Of a stretch of DNA of 64,000 bases, positions 1-12,764 are shown piece after piece. Position 1 is the first letter of the stretch. The number at the start of each line of letters is the position of its first letter. The position numbers and the translations under genes are program-made. The notes below the pieces were generated by a model, which saw only the letters and a list, made by a program, of their open reading frames with translations, did no database searches and had not been told where the DNA came from. The DNA comes from Podocnemis expansa (Eukaryota > Chordata > Testudines > Podocnemididae), in assembly GCA_007922195.1 (NCBI GenBank), contig ML682008.1:6019708-6083707 (forward strand). Direction: 5' to 3'.

Positions 1-47
<47 letters not shown>
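1..47. repeat. (AC)n microsatellite
   Basis: The window opens inside an uninterrupted AC dinucleotide run that ends near base 47, so the true start lies outside. It is a simple repeat. Confidence 0.97.
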
Positions 48-51
<4 letters not shown>

Positions 52-1708
52 CATTGTCCACCCTTGCTTCTGTGGGCTTCTGTTTTCAGCAGTTGCAGTT
101 TGGCTGACGGGGAAGTTTAAAAACAGCTGTCAATCTAGTAGGATATGGGATTCAGAAATCTTTATCCTATGAGGCTGTACTTGTCCCATGAGGCATGGCA
201 AGCCCTACGTGCAGGGTGCTTTGGGAAGTTGCCCAGAGGGATAGCTACCCACAGTGCACTGCTCACTTTGTCGACAAGAGCTGATTGTGTGAATTCACTC
301 CACTGGAACAAGGAAACAATGAAGACATCTACCAGCGATTTAGTTATAGTGGTGGCTGTCTGCCAGCAAAACATTTGTTGGCAAAACTTCCAGTGTAGAC
401 ATAGTCTCAGCCTAGGGTTGCCCAGGTGCAAATGGCAGGTGCTGAGGGAGGCGAAAGGTCAGTGTCCTTGTGGGTAAGTGGCCGGATGTTTGTGAAACAG
501 AGCGCCTAGACAGCTGCTGCGCAGGACAGGGCAGTGTTGCCTAATCTGAAGAGTCTGAGATCAGATCGGGCTGACGCCATTTGCACAAGTGGGGAGTGAG
601 GAAGAAAAAAGGTAGAACTGGGTCTGAATGGCTGGGTTCTATCAGCCTTTTCCAGTCCTCCTCTGTTGTTGTGAAAATGAAGTCACCTTTCCTCCTTGAA
701 CTCCTATTGAAACACTACCAGTGCTGCCCCCAGCTAGCTCTGATTCTTTCTTGCACCGTGGAGCTCAGGACAGCCAGAAGAGAATCAGCAGAGTGCCGTC
801 ATGGACCAGGCAGACATACAGCAGAGGCTGCAGGTAGGGATGGCCTGCACAAACTATAATGGTGGCAAGGAGGGAGTGTTGCATGTATTGGGTCGGGAAG
901 GGTACCTCTGCTGATTTTACTGGGAGATTGAAGGACCAGTAAGTATATTGGGGATGAGGGGATGCATTGTTTGAATTGCGGTAAACCTAGGCAAGTAACA
1001 CCCCTTCCTCATGCATACACCGTTTCCTCAAGAAGCTAGTATAGAGATCCTCTCCGCTCCCCAACTTCTTCTTAGTTCCCAAGCAACCGGGGTAGTGAGA
1101 CTTTCGTATCTTCAGACGATCACCAAACTGGTCCAACTGATCAACAAAGTGGGAGAACTGCTCAGAGAACTTTTTATTTCAAAATACTATAGTCTCTTGT
1201 TTACGGCATGTCATACAATAAAACCCAAGTGTTCCACACTGTGGCAATTCATCAGACATTTTGATAGCTTGTTTCACACATGGGCGTAGTTCAAGGTGGA
1301 GAGGATTAATCTCCTGGAAGGCTAACCTGGATTCTGTTCCCATCTCTGCCACAAATAAATTTTGTGATCTTGGCAAAATCTCCTGAGCCACATCCTCCTG
1401 AGAGGAATCCTTACAACTGAATAATCCCGCTGAAGCAAGTCATACACTAACTCATAGTACTGAGGACTTTTGAGGTTTGGAGATGAATATCATTAATCAG
1501 CTGCCAGTCTCTTAAGCCGTTTGTGCTCAGTTTCCTTATCTGTATAACAGGGGCCAGAATACCTAACTCACAGGGAGTTTTAGGCTAAATAAATGTTTTC
1601 AGAGCAAACTGAGTTCCTATATAACTAAAAAATATCACCACAATAAAGTCAAAGTACTTGTGGTTTAACATATTTTATGTGGTGTGTGTTTACAGTTAAC
1701 AACTTGTA
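48..1708. other. Upstream intergenic DNA, nothing recognised
   Basis: No reading frame here has recognisable protein features, and no repeat family is evident by eye. The longest open stretch (145-477) is compositionally random and has no family motif. This is distal 5' flank of HGF. Confidence 0.5.
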
Positions 1709-2237
1709 GGCTATGTTCACACACAAACTTTTATTTTGAAATAAGTTAGTTTGAAATGAGTTATTTCGAAATAAAATCCTTATTTTGAAATAACTTAAAT
1801 TGAAATAAGAAAATGTAAAATCAAAATAAGGGAAACCCTCAAAGCAAAATAGCATGTTTGGACACAGGACTTGCTGTTTTGCTTCAGGAGAGGGGCAGCA
1901 TGGGAGGTGTGCCAACATGGCAGCCTCCCTGGGCCATGCCCCCACCCAGTATATAGAAAAAGGAAGGCACTCTGGGAAGCAGAAGGGCAAAAGTATTATT
2001 TCAAAATAACCGTTATTTTGAAATAATACATCCTAACAGCATTATTTCGAAACAACGATTTGAAATAACTGCTATTTTGATTACAACCTAGGATTAATTG
2101 TTCTGAAATGATGGACATTATTTCAAAATGACAGGGTCCAGTCATTTCGAAATAAAGAAATGTCATTCAGACATGACAACTTCTATTTCGAAACAACAGT
2201 TGTTGTTTCGAAATGAAAGTGTTGTGTGGACATAGCC
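1709..2237. mobile_element. TIR MITE with TTTCGAAA palindromes (element A)
   Basis: Terminal inverted repeats GGCTATGTTCACAC (left) and GTGTGGACATAGCC (right) are flanked by the triplet gta on both sides, giving a 3-bp target duplication. No transposase is present. The interior is largely built of short palindromes centred on TTTCGAAA or TTTTGAAA, more than a dozen in about 530 bp. The ends match elements at 3709-4110 and 16474-17637. A PIF/Harbinger-like class is suggested by the 3-bp duplication but is not proven. Confidence 0.75.
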
Positions 2238-2240
2238 GTA

Positions 2241-3705
2241 TTGTCCCTTGCATTCTTCTACAATCTATGACAATATACCAAATGGTTCTTAATTCCACGT
2301 TTTCCCTAAGTGCAATAAATGACGTTTTTCAAATAAACATGGGGTTTTTATAATATGCACTGAATAGGCTATAACTAAACAAATTACACCTAAAATTCCA
2401 TAGAGGCACATCTCCCAAATGACTGTGTGGGTTTATGCTACAACAAACATTTATAAACAATAATTGGTACTGTTTACTTTTACTTTTGAAACAGGACAGC
2501 AAAAGAAATGCAGTCATTTCCAGTAAACAGACAGTAGGGAAGAGAGTATCCTGTAGTTCAAATTTAGGTATTCTGGATTTCTTCAGATGCTACATTACCA
2601 GTTTTTACAGTTAAGCTTCAGGACCTTGATAGCACAGGTGAAGGATACTGTTCCACAGGATAATCGACCCCAAGGGAAAGGTATATCAATGGCTTCCATG
2701 CTATAAAGCAGCACAAACCCTCAAGTCATTAATCATTTGTGAACATCACTGAGCAGTTATAATGCAAAAGAAAGAGACTGAGAATGTAAAATATCACAGG
2801 GAAACAAAAAAATATAATTAAGAAAACAGGAGCAGAAAGAAGAGGAAGATATCCTTTCATGCTGGACAAAAATTTACAAGCACTAGTAGAATGTCAGCAA
2901 ACATTCTGAATTAGGACTCTAAAAAATTGCTAGTTGAAGTCAGGCTTGAAATTAATCTCCCAGCATCTTTCATCATGAACTGAAAAGAGCCTGAAAAAAT
3001 GAAAACAAAGCAAAGTATTTAATTCATTCATTAATTTAGATCTGTGCAAAATATTAAAAAGGTGCCTATGTGAGCCCTGCGTGCCTTTGGAAAGCATGTT
3101 CACTAAAATAAGCAAAAAATAAACCAGACAAGAAAATGAACTAAAATACCTGTTCATTCGTGATGGTTGAACTTGGTTTGAACAAAAGTATTATCTCAGC
3201 CATTTCCTCAAACCTTTATCAAGTCCAAAGGATAGACAAGCAATCTGTCTCCATGGCCTTGCAGCAATCTTCTTGTTTCATTCTTCATTTTCTTCCTTCA
3301 CCTCCCCATAGCTTTGATGGCCTGATTGTGGAGGCCAGCAGATTGTTGGTGTCCCTGGTGAGGCTTGGCTTTTTCCCTTTCACACAGACTTTTCCACTGC
3401 AAATATTCCAGTATGCATTACACACGTGACATGAAAACCCCATGTCAATCCATTGCCCTGGGAGAGCTGAAGACAAAAACAACTTTTGATTTCTAGAAAG
3501 AGATTGGACCACACCATAATACTATCAAACATAAACAGAAAGAGTGGAGAAAGAGATTAGAAGTCAGATCCTCAGCTGTTGTAAACTGGTGTTGCTGTGT
3601 AAACTTCAGAGGAATGGTAACAAATTATACCAGCTTGAGAACCTGATCCATATGAGCTCCAATTCACATGCTTAAGTGTTTCACTGACTTGTGGGTCATG
3701 GACTC
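2241..3705. other. Unique AT-rich intergenic DNA
   Basis: AT-rich sequence without a recognisable gene, RNA gene or repeat. The short open frames present have no family signature. Confidence 0.5.
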
Positions 3706-3708
3706 TAA

Positions 3709-4110
3709 GGCTATGTCTACATCACAAAGCTTAGTTCGGACTTCCTTAGTCCGAACTAAGTAGTTCCTGGTTAGTTCAAACTAACTCGAGGTTAGTTCGA
3801 ACTAACCACAGCTTTAGCTCGAATTAGCCATGCACCCTAGTTTGAACTAACTCTTTAGTTGAAACTAGTAAGCGCGGCTAGTTTGAACTAATGGCTTAGT
3901 TTTAAATTTGTAGTTTGAACTAACCATTAGTTCATGTCTAAATCACACTAGTTCGAACTGAAAGTTCAAGCTAAATGCTTAGCCCAGACTAACCAGTCAA
4001 ACTTATTAGTTCAGACTAAGTTTTGCTTAGTTTAAACTCAGAAGTTTCTGGGTTCGAACTAGGCAAAGCCTCCTGTATGCACAGACTAATTGGCTAGTGT
4101 AGACATAGCC
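3709..4110. mobile_element. TIR MITE with TTCGAA palindromes (element B)
   Basis: Left end GGCTATGTCTACAT and right end GTGTAGACATAGCC form terminal inverted repeats, flanked by taa at 3706-3708 and at 4111-4113. The interior is a run of palindromic units of the form TTAGTTCGAACTAA, many slightly mutated. It shares termini with 1709-2237 but has a different palindrome. There is no coding capacity, so it is a non-autonomous DNA transposon. Confidence 0.8.
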
Positions 4111-4113
4111 TAA

Positions 4114-5683
4114 AAGTACTTTAATTTATAGGTTGGACAGGTAGAAACAATGGATGGAGTTATCCAAACAGTAAAGCTCCTATCTATGAATAATGCTCAT
4201 TCTTGTACAGTAAGTTATTAAGAGTGGGATTTTCAAAAGCACTCAGCATTGACCTGAACATTGCTTAAATCAAAGACAGTTTATACTTACATGGGAGCAA
4301 ATTATGCCAGTGCTGAACAGTCCTGAAAATACCAACCTAATACAAGAAAAAAATTTCTCCAGAATAATCCTGTGTCCATATTCTAGACCAACCCACATCT
4401 CTTAGGAATTCTGGGCTAGTATTCTATGGTCGTAAGGAGTTAAATTCCAATTTTCTGCTCTATTCAGCAAAGGCAACCCCCAAAACACGTGTTGCATATT
4501 ACCACTTCTCTGAGCTTCCCAGTACGATCTTAAAAGAAACAAGCCAATATCTTATGTCATGAAGTGATGTATGTTATCAGTGGTAACAGGGGCAAATGCA
4601 AACTGCTAAAGCTCTTTGATATATTTATCATAGGTTTCAAGACTCTTATTTTGCATCCACCAAATTATGTTCTCAAGAATTTGTTCATGAAAAGAATAGC
4701 GGTGTACCTCATGGATCAAACTTACAAATAGCAAAACTGGATCATTTTCCTCTGTCCATCTTATTTTTCATTCTAAAATTTGTGGAGATTGATATTACAG
4801 TCATATATCTGACTGTTTAAGGAAAATGTTTCCTGGTTTACTAAGGACTGCTCCCTGGGAAACACATACTTTCATCTCCATCATTCTTTTGAATTTTCTT
4901 CAAGTAGTTGCTACCTCATTTGTAAAAGACTCAAGAAAGAATCATATAATACTTGGAAGAAAACTACAGATGAAAAAAAGAGAAGAAATTGTTCAGCTTG
5001 CCCAGAGTATGTAGATTACAGTAGAGACAGCATTTCACCCACTGTTATTCCTATGTTTTAAAAATGTTGTATGCCATGTTGATTGAAACAAGAATTCCAC
5101 TTCTAATTATTATTAAATATTGAGAATTAGTAATTTAATAATGCCCGAAGGGCTTGCTTGAGAGTGTGGGCCCTGCTCTGCCGCACAAACATTAAAAAAC
5201 CATCCTTTGCTCTGTAGGGTTTATAATCTAAAATATACACTATTGATAATTATGCACCTTTGCTGCCATGTATCAAAGATCTCAAAGTTTTCAAACATTT
5301 AGTGCATAAAAGAAACTTCATAACCCCATGTTGATTATGTGGGTATTCATGATTGTATCCATTTGGTAAACATTAAGATAAAGACTCAGTGAGATTGACT
5401 AACTTGGTCATGAAGGTTTTAAGAATAGACTCTGGATGTTTGGATTCACACAGCCCTACCCCAACTATGCGTTAGATGCCAAATATGTGAAAATGGACAT
5501 ACATGTATGTGTCTAATGTAAATTACTGTGCATTAATGAGATTTTTAAATACATACAAGTTCAGAAAGGCTAAATTTTGGTTTCCTCTGTTACTGAAATA
5601 CAGTTCCCTTGGGCAGGTATATTATCTTCTTGGACAAGAAACTGTTAGTGAACTCCTAAGAATGGGTGTTGTTTGTATTCATA
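4114..5683. other. Unique AT-rich intergenic DNA
   Basis: No gene or repeat is recognised by eye. Open frames at 4826-5014 and 5503-5688 have no homology that I can name. Confidence 0.45.
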
Positions 5684-6141
5684 ACTAGAGCTGGGTGGGA
5701 AATGACATTCCCATCCTGTGAGAGTTTGAGATTTTGAAATTTTTCCCATCACAAATTGGGGGTGAAAAAAAATCAAAATCTTAAAAATATTTGCAAACTG
5801 ATAATCTGAAAAAAAAATCAGAGTGGTTCAATTAAAATATTTTGATCATGCCTAATTGTTTCATTTACTTTTTGAGAGTTTTTTTGTATTTTAAACTTAA
5901 CAGTAAATAAACTACAATTTTGAAACGGAAAACAAATCTTTTTGTTTTAAGAACATCAAAACAGGATGTTTCTGACAATTCTAAAACTATTCCCCCCCAA
6001 AATATTTTGAACAGGAGATATTTTGGAGCTAATCCTTTCCCACAAACAGTTACAGATTAATTGACAGTTTGATTAATTGACATTTTTCCAGTGGGGGAAA
6101 AAAATACATTTTGTGAGAAAGTTCCTGATCAACTCTGATTA
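5684..6141. repeat. MITE-like AT-rich repeat
   Basis: The left end (AGAGCTGGGTGGGAA from about 5687) resembles the reverse complement of the right end (...TCAACTCT near 6137), giving imperfect inverted ends. The interior is rich in TTTTGAAA-type words. This looks like a short non-autonomous DNA transposon common in turtles. The boundaries are approximate and no clear target duplication is seen. Confidence 0.4.
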
Positions 6142-6207
6142 GAACTTGGGGAATTCTGAGGGCAGGCAGATATTATACAAGGTACAAATGTCATATTACT
6201 CAGTTAC

Positions 6208-6373
6208 AAAAGAGGTAGCCATGTTAATCAAAGAGTCTGGTTGCACTTTAAAAGATAAATTTATTTATTGTATTAGCTTTCCAGTGGGGTTATCTCTCAC
6301 AAAAACTCACGCAATAAATAAATTTGTTAGTCTTTAAAAGTGCCACCAGATTCCTTGATTATATTGTTTTGGT
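6208..6373. mobile_element. Palindromic Penelope-family remnant 1
   Basis: The left arm (gaggtagccatgttaatcaa, then ...cactttaaaagataaattta) and the right arm (...taaatttgttagtctttaaa, agtgccaccagattcctt) are two inverted head fragments of the repeat seen complete at 32266-32690. The two copies face each other around about 6285. The assignment to the Penelope family comes from the coding copy near 33660-34050. Confidence 0.65.
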
Positions 6374-6503
6374 GTTGAACTTTTTACTGCTTTAGTAAAG
6401 GTAGCTATTCTGTGTCCGATTTGAAGTGCTGAGCATCCAGTTAAAAGCAATGAGATACAGGTACTCAGCTCCTCAGAAAATCAATCTTAATGTCTCTCCA
6501 ATC

Positions 6504-6941
6504 CAGGGCTGGCTTAAGGGGCTTTGGTGCCCTGAGCTAGCTTTCCATTTTGCTCCCCTCCCCTATGGGTGTGGGGGGGAGGAACCTGGCCTCCGCTCCA
6601 GGCCAGCTCATCGTGCCCCCAGGGCAGGGAACAGCGGGGCCGCAGGCGGAGTGGGCCAGCCCAGAGGTCAGGGTTTGCTCTCATGCCCTGCCTCTGGGCC
6701 AGCTGTTCCTCCCAAGGGGTGAAGAGGGCTGGCGCAGAGGTGGGGGTGATAGACCGGAGCCCATCCCATGGGCTGGCCTGCTCTGCCCCTGGGGGCAGAG
6801 TGACTGGTTTGAGGAGGGGTGGGAGCATGGGGTCTGGCTTTTGGGCCAGCCCGCCTCACTCCGGCACAGTGCCGCAGCCACTCCTAAGTAAATGACGCCC
6901 CAAGTCAGGGCCTCATTTGCTTATGGGTTGAGCTGGCCCTG
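6504..6941. mobile_element. hAT-like GC-rich non-autonomous element
   Basis: The left end CAGGGCTGGCTTAAG pairs with the right end, whose reverse complement is CAGGGCCAGCTCAAC. The flanks ctccaatc and cgtcaaac may be a decayed 8-bp duplication (5 of 8 match). The interior is GC-rich, which creates long spurious open frames on both strands, but there is no transposase. Confidence 0.55.
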
Positions 6942-7377
6942 CGTCAAACACCCTCTGCAGACTGGCAGTTGACGTCTCTGAGTCTTCTGGGGCTCAGCTC
7001 TCCAGTGAGGTTACAGAGTGCAACTCTTGTTGGGATACAACAAACACAAACAGAAGAAGTTCCTTGCTTTACCCCTTCTGGGCTTAATTTCCTTTCCAGA
7101 ATTAATTCAGCAACGTTCCTCCTGAATGACTGCTGCTAAGTGCAGCCAGCAGCAGTAAGCCCTGACCAAACTTGATTCCTTTTGCTGTAGCTTTGGGAAC
7201 ATCTCTCTTTACTCCTCAGGCTCCAATCAGAAACTGGCTTGTTAGCACCAGGCAGTTTCTTTTATTTCAGCCCACTGGGCTATGATTGACCATGGCTGAT
7301 CCCCAGCTCTTCTTGTTGTTGGAGAACCAGATCTCATTGGTTCCTTCCCAAAAAGCTGCCCCTTTTGCTTCCTCTCA

Positions 7378-7516
7378 GGGTTTGTCTACACTGAAAATGC
7401 TGCGTCAAACCCCATGGATTGATTGAGTGGCTGGTGTAGAGTTGCTCAAGCGATCTTGGAAATGCTCTCAGATTGTGAATCTCCCATCGATTTAGCCCCC
7501 CAATGTAGACTAGGCC
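7378..7516. mobile_element. Short TIR element with 3-bp target duplication
   Basis: The ends GGGTTTGTCTACACTG and CAATGTAGACTAGGCC are inverted relatives of the termini of elements A-C, and tca flanks both sides (7375-7377 and 7517-7519). It is a 139-bp deletion derivative of the same or a related family. Confidence 0.6.
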
Positions 7517-7519
7517 TCA

Positions 7520-9584
7520 GAAAGCTGTGTCCTGAGCTGGGGTGTTGTGAAGCAGTGTGGTCTCCAGCAAGGGGCTGTGAAGTCAGGTACATCCCTCCTT
7601 TCACAATTCTACTTGGGGATCATATATTGGCAGACTTGATATCACATGATGAATTCTAAATAGTGCAATTCTAAGCTGACGTGACAAAACAGCAGAACCA
7701 GTTTCTTTGCTTTTCTAATCTCTCCCATTTATGTTCTGGTGGAAATTTAAGATGTCCAACACAAGGGCCAGCATCTCCTTTTAAGTCTCAAACAAAATCT
7801 TTTCTTTTCCACCTAGAGATCTCTGTTCAAATACCTTAGATGGCCCTTTTTGCGTAAGTCTTTCATTTAGTCCTCTAGAAGATGGATTTATTAATGCAAA
7901 GGGTTCAATTAAATCACTAGATTTTAAAACTCTCAGACTGGTGATCAGTATTTCTAATTGCCTAGGTACCTATTGATTCCAGTTTTCCCAATTTCTTCAA
8001 TTCTCGTAAAGGCTTATTGACTGTAGATTAGAACTGATTATATCAAAGAGCTTATCACCTCCAGAAATTTCTCTGGATTTGCATTTATATTGTGGAATGT
8101 AAATAGCTATTATTGATTTTATTTTATTTGAATCAGCAATTGTCATCATTATCAGCTTAGGTCCAAAATAGAGAACTTCCATTATTCTCTTTTTTATTTT
8201 TTTTAAACTTGCAAGTTCATTTTTACATGTCTTTCTCTTGCTTTCTGTAAAACTTTCCAAAATCTTGTGCTGTGTTTTTAAGGTCCCAAGTCTAAATTTT
8301 AATATCATTTATTATACCCTCAACATCTTGTAATCACTCAAAGTTCTGTGCAACTTCTGTGAAAATGTCTTGGGAACAGAACTAATACCAAATGTTGTTT
8401 ACTTAAATTTACAGGGGCAGCTCCTCAAATGGTGTAAATTCTCATCACTCTATTGACTTCAAAAGACCCAAGACAATTCCCACCAGCTGAAGATCTCATC
8501 CACAATGTCAACTTGGAAAGTCACTAGCTTAGAGTTGGATTTGTCTAACTACTTCCCAGATGACTTGTCTTGTATCTAGAATTGAGGCTATTTTTATTTC
8601 TGGTATCTTTGCTGGAACTTCTTTTCATCAATGTCCACATTTTATTACTTTTTTAAATTGTGTGAATTGATGCATATCCTTATTTTATTTGGCTTTCCAG
8701 TAATTCACAGATTTTCCATATTACAGGGTTAAATTTTTCTCATACATCTGTGAGGGCAAGTGGGATTTTCTGGGTGATTGGACCACTGTACTTAGTGATT
8801 TGTCTTTTTTATTCTAGTATTCATCCTGCAAGACATCTGAGGTGAGATTCCTCTACATTCCATGCTCGTATTTGTGATTCCATGGCATTTACAGCAAATG
8901 TTTTTATAGCTAATTTCATGAATAGATGGGTTTCCATTTCTAACACAGGTGGTACATCTGTACTTACTCTTTAACCACATTAAGCAATACTGGTTTTCAC
9001 AAGAAGTCGTAACTGTTAGTCCTGGCATTTTAAACTAGCATATGAAGTAGCCTTGCTTTAGATTTTTATACCATTTCCCTAGCTGTAGTATAATTTATTT
9101 TCTTTAGAATAGCAGGTCATTTGTGCTCTAGTATTGTTTAAAAAATACAATGGTGCCATTAACATTTAGCTGCATTTGTCATTCTGAAGACGTTTGCTCC
9201 GTGGAAACTTTACCTATTAAGAATGTTGTGTCATTTCTTTGTTGTTCTTTAAGCATATGGTCACGCTTGGCTTTAACTGTATGATACAGTTTTCAAAAAG
9301 TATTTTTTTCCTTACTACTACATTTATAAAACATTTGACCAAACGTTGAGCAGTTTCTTGGTGCACAGGGATTTTTGCCTGTCAGATGACCCTTCATTCC
9401 CACTTCGAATGTTACTTTTTGTGTCCAGCCTTTATTTTTTAAAATAATGTCACAGAGAGTAACTGCTCATTATAGATTTGCAATTAACTAATTTTGTTGG
9501 CTCTACAAATGTCTATTCCCTCAATAGTCTGTACCACACTTGGTCCATTTGTATTCTTTTCCAGAGTTACATAGTTCTTCCTAT
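7520..9584. other. AT-rich intergenic DNA, nothing recognised
   Basis: No conserved gene or repeat is recognised. A short stretch at 8410-8500 resembles a worn copy of the repeats that pair 'tgacttca' words, but I cannot delimit it. Confidence 0.45.
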
Positions 9585-9695
9585 CTAGGAAAATACATAA
9601 ACATGTGCATAACTTTATGCATGTGAGTAGTCTCATAAACTTCAGTGGGATGACTTACATGGTTAAAGATAATCATATGATTCTGTACTCCCCTG
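9585..9695. repeat. Decayed hairpin MITE
   Basis: A left half containing acatgtgcataactttatgc and a right half containing acttacatggttaaagataa form an imperfect hairpin around 'aacttcagtggga'. This matches my memory of an abundant turtle/crocodilian palindromic MITE. The ends are uncertain. Confidence 0.4.
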
Positions 9696-10134
9696 AACTG
9701 GGACTATACACCCTCCCTAGTTTAAATCACCATTCATTCTGAATTAAAACCTAGGGTGAGATTCTGTACTACACTTTTCAGAGGTACAGCGCAGAACTCT
9801 TAACCCAAGGGAAGCAGGCAGGAACAGGGCAGGATGGGAAAAGTGACCTTGGCTGCTCAAAAGGCTAGAGTGGCCTCAGGAGAACCCTGGAGACCTGTCC
9901 AAGCTACAGCAGCCTCCCCAGGCTGCTCTGTTGGCTGAAGTGTTGCTTGGAATCGACAGGCTGAGCTGCATCCCACAGCCATGTTCAAAGAGACCTCTCC
10001 TGCCACCAGTCTGATCCCCAACAAGCCCCTGATGTGGGTCCTTGAAAGGCGACCTTCAAAAGGTAGCCTTAGAGCAGACTTTCACAGAATCTGCCCTAGA
10101 GGAATCCTGTCTGGACTTGGTTTGGGATGTATTG

Positions 10135-10275
10135 GGTATGTCCACACTGCAATTAAACACCTGTGGCCTTCCCGTCCACTGACTTGGGCTTGGACTGAGG
10201 GATTGTTTAATTTCAATGTAGATGTTTGGGCTTAGTTTGGAGCCTCGGCTCTAGAACCCCACAGGGGTCTCAGCT
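10135..10275. repeat. Partial MITE, GTCCACACTG type
   Basis: Begins with gggtatgtccacactgcaat and ends near the palindrome ccccacagggg. It resembles a frequent turtle MITE and has no coding capacity. The family call is from memory. Confidence 0.4.
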
Positions 10276-10279
10276 CTTT

Positions 10280-11850
10280 CATCCAGCATAAAATAGTCAG
10301 CATGGGGACAGTTGATTAGGAACATTTCAAAATGATGCAAACTCTCTCCATATTTTCCAAATGCTTCCTCCATATTTTGTTCTGACACCATGCTTCCAAG
10401 AGCACTCAGGAATCTGTTTCATCTGGAGACAATGGCTTACTGCAGGCTTTGACATAATGATATCCTTGAAAAACTCTTTACTCCACCTAAAATGTCTGTT
10501 TCTTTGCTTGTAGAGATTTAGGTTTGTTTCTAGTGTCACAATTCTTTATTTAATTAAAACTTCTTTATCTCTATCACTATCCAAAAGAAGGGTTTTTTCT
10601 TTTTAAAAATCATTGAGAGACTAAAAGATATTAATGCTATGTAATAATGATTTTTCCTATATGATTCCCTTAAAAAACTCAATTTAAATGTCATATTCTT
10701 ACGACTTAGCTCTTAGAAACCATGCATAGAAGAGCTTTTCTGATGCAATCAGTTCTTAGAATTTTTCATAATTGGGGTATACAACATTCATTGCATTAAT
10801 TATTATAAACTTAATTCCAGATTTAGAGTCAGATTTCCACATCAGCTCTTCCAATGAGACACATCAGAATCTTGGAACATGGTATGACTTAAATGCAGGT
10901 AACCTACTAGCTATTTTAGTCCTGGAGAACAAATACCAGATGTATTCTCCAAAGTGCATTAGTTAAAAGAAAGATGGAAAAAAGGGGTCTAGATGTAGTT
11001 TTTCACAAGATGGAGGCCCCAGATCATTTGTTTTACAATTCAGTGGGGAGTTTACTTCACATTTATCACTTGTTTATTCGTAATAAGTCCATAATTGAAG
11101 GTTCTCTGCATAAAATAATCTTAAATGAGCATGAGAAAGGATTATTGTTCCTTAAGGAATGAAGAATTTTTGTGCTTGATGTGTAGTGAACACTAGAGAA
11201 AATGCAAAGCAATGTTAAATGAAGATGTAGCTAATCACAACAATGCATGGGAATCCAAGTATTTGGAAGAAGATGATTTATTTATTTATTTATTTAGAAA
11301 TGGAGTTGCCTACTCTGATATGTAAGAATCAAGTAAAGAATTGGGTGTTTAATTATTTTCTCTACTCATGAAAAGTAGTAAGATTGAACATTGTTATAAA
11401 GCAGGTGAAATGCCATAGTTAGTTCTCTGTAGTCAGAACATATTTTGAACAGGTGAAACATACAGCAGCTAAAACAATCGACAAAAGGCTTGTAGTATTT
11501 GGTTTTGAACTACCCACTTCTAATTCAAAATATCTTGCTCATTACTAATTTTGTTAAATTATATTTAGAGCTGAAATAGTTCTAGACAGCAAAAGAGAGA
11601 GTTGAAATGATGAACAATCTTGTGGAAATCAAAAGAGATTAATTTGCTACCAATAGAAACTGAACAAGGATCACCATTCTCCTATGTAATAGAACGTATT
11701 GTTTATTCTAGTAAGGTACATAGAGGATGCGTATTGATTCAGTAGATGCTCTTTTTAAGAAAGTCATCCAAGCAACTTTGAAGACTAAACAAAACAATCA
11801 GATAATCTACCCCGTATCAATGGAGAATCTGAAAAAAACAATGGCAAATC
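10280..11850. other. AT-rich intergenic DNA with (TTTA)n
   Basis: No gene is recognised. A short (TTTA)n microsatellite lies at about 11276-11297. The remainder is low-GC sequence without a visible repeat signature. Confidence 0.45.
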
Positions 11851-11859
11851 CAGTCACCA

Positions 11860-12760
11860 GGACATTGACGTCTAACAACCAATGAGGCAAAGAGAAATAG
11901 ATTTCGCCACAGGGAAGCGGAGCAATGTTCACATGTCAAGAACAAAGAACTGGGAAGGTGTGTGGTGGAGGCAGATAAGAGTTAGCAGCTGGAAGGAGTC
12001 AGGGCTCTCCTGGGAGTTGACAGGGGAGGTTAGACAGACACCCCAATAATATGATTCACTACTGCTTGGCTGAGGCTCTGTCTAACCATAATGAACTTGG
12101 AATATGATTTAACCTTCTTTCTGTTATATTTTAAGGGCATCCATATTGTGTGCCAGGTAAGTAATAAACATTTTTCTTGTTCTGAAGAGACTTCATTATA
12201 AATACTCATGGAGAGCCATGCAGCTTGCAAGGCTATAGTGCAAGTCTCACTCAGGAGTCTCGCTTGGCTGGATTTACCACAGGGGAGCACAGAGAAGGAC
12301 AGTGCTCCTGCTCTGTTGACGGTGAGGGTTTTAGGCGCTGGAGCCTGGAGCCCTCCTTTCGGCTGGGTCGAGGACTTTAGCCCCTGCAACAAGCAGGCCC
12401 TGGATGTGGCAACTGAATTGATAATGGTATTGAGAACCAAATCAAGATCCAGGCTAGACATACATGCAAGAAAGTTATAGTGGCCATTGCTGACAGATGG
12501 TCGTCTAACAACAGCTGGGAATTTAACAAGACCCTCTCAACTACAAACCTGAGTAAACAATGCAACGTACATGCTATATCAAATGGGTAGGTATACGTTT
12601 CAACATATCTTCCAATTGCTCTGTCCCCCCTTTTGCCATAATTTCTGTCTTATCTGGCCTGAGCCGCAGTCAACTGGACCTCATCCATGCCCTAAACTCA
12701 TCCAGTCAGTGGGTACTCCATACACTAAGTAACCCACAGATATAAGGCAATGAATCAGTG
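11860..12760 (+). repeat. Unclassified retroelement-like block
   Basis: Higher GC than its surroundings, with a polyadenylation-like aagtaataaac at about 12159-12169 followed by a T-rich stretch, in the manner of an LTR R-U5 region. It then runs through sequence that resembles (from memory) a dispersed turtle repeat. No paired LTR, primer-binding site or pol motif could be confirmed, so the class is unknown. Confidence 0.3.
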
Positions 12761-12764
12761 CTTA

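Noticed and set aside
145..477. 110-codon open frame near the window start
   Set aside because: No family motif; overlaps a similar-length frame on the other strand.
6426..6895. Several overlapping open frames around 100 codons
   Set aside because: They fall within a GC-rich hAT-like element and show no protein family features.
12030..12461. 143-codon minus-strand open frame
   Set aside because: Lies in an unclassified repeat-like block, with no domain signature.
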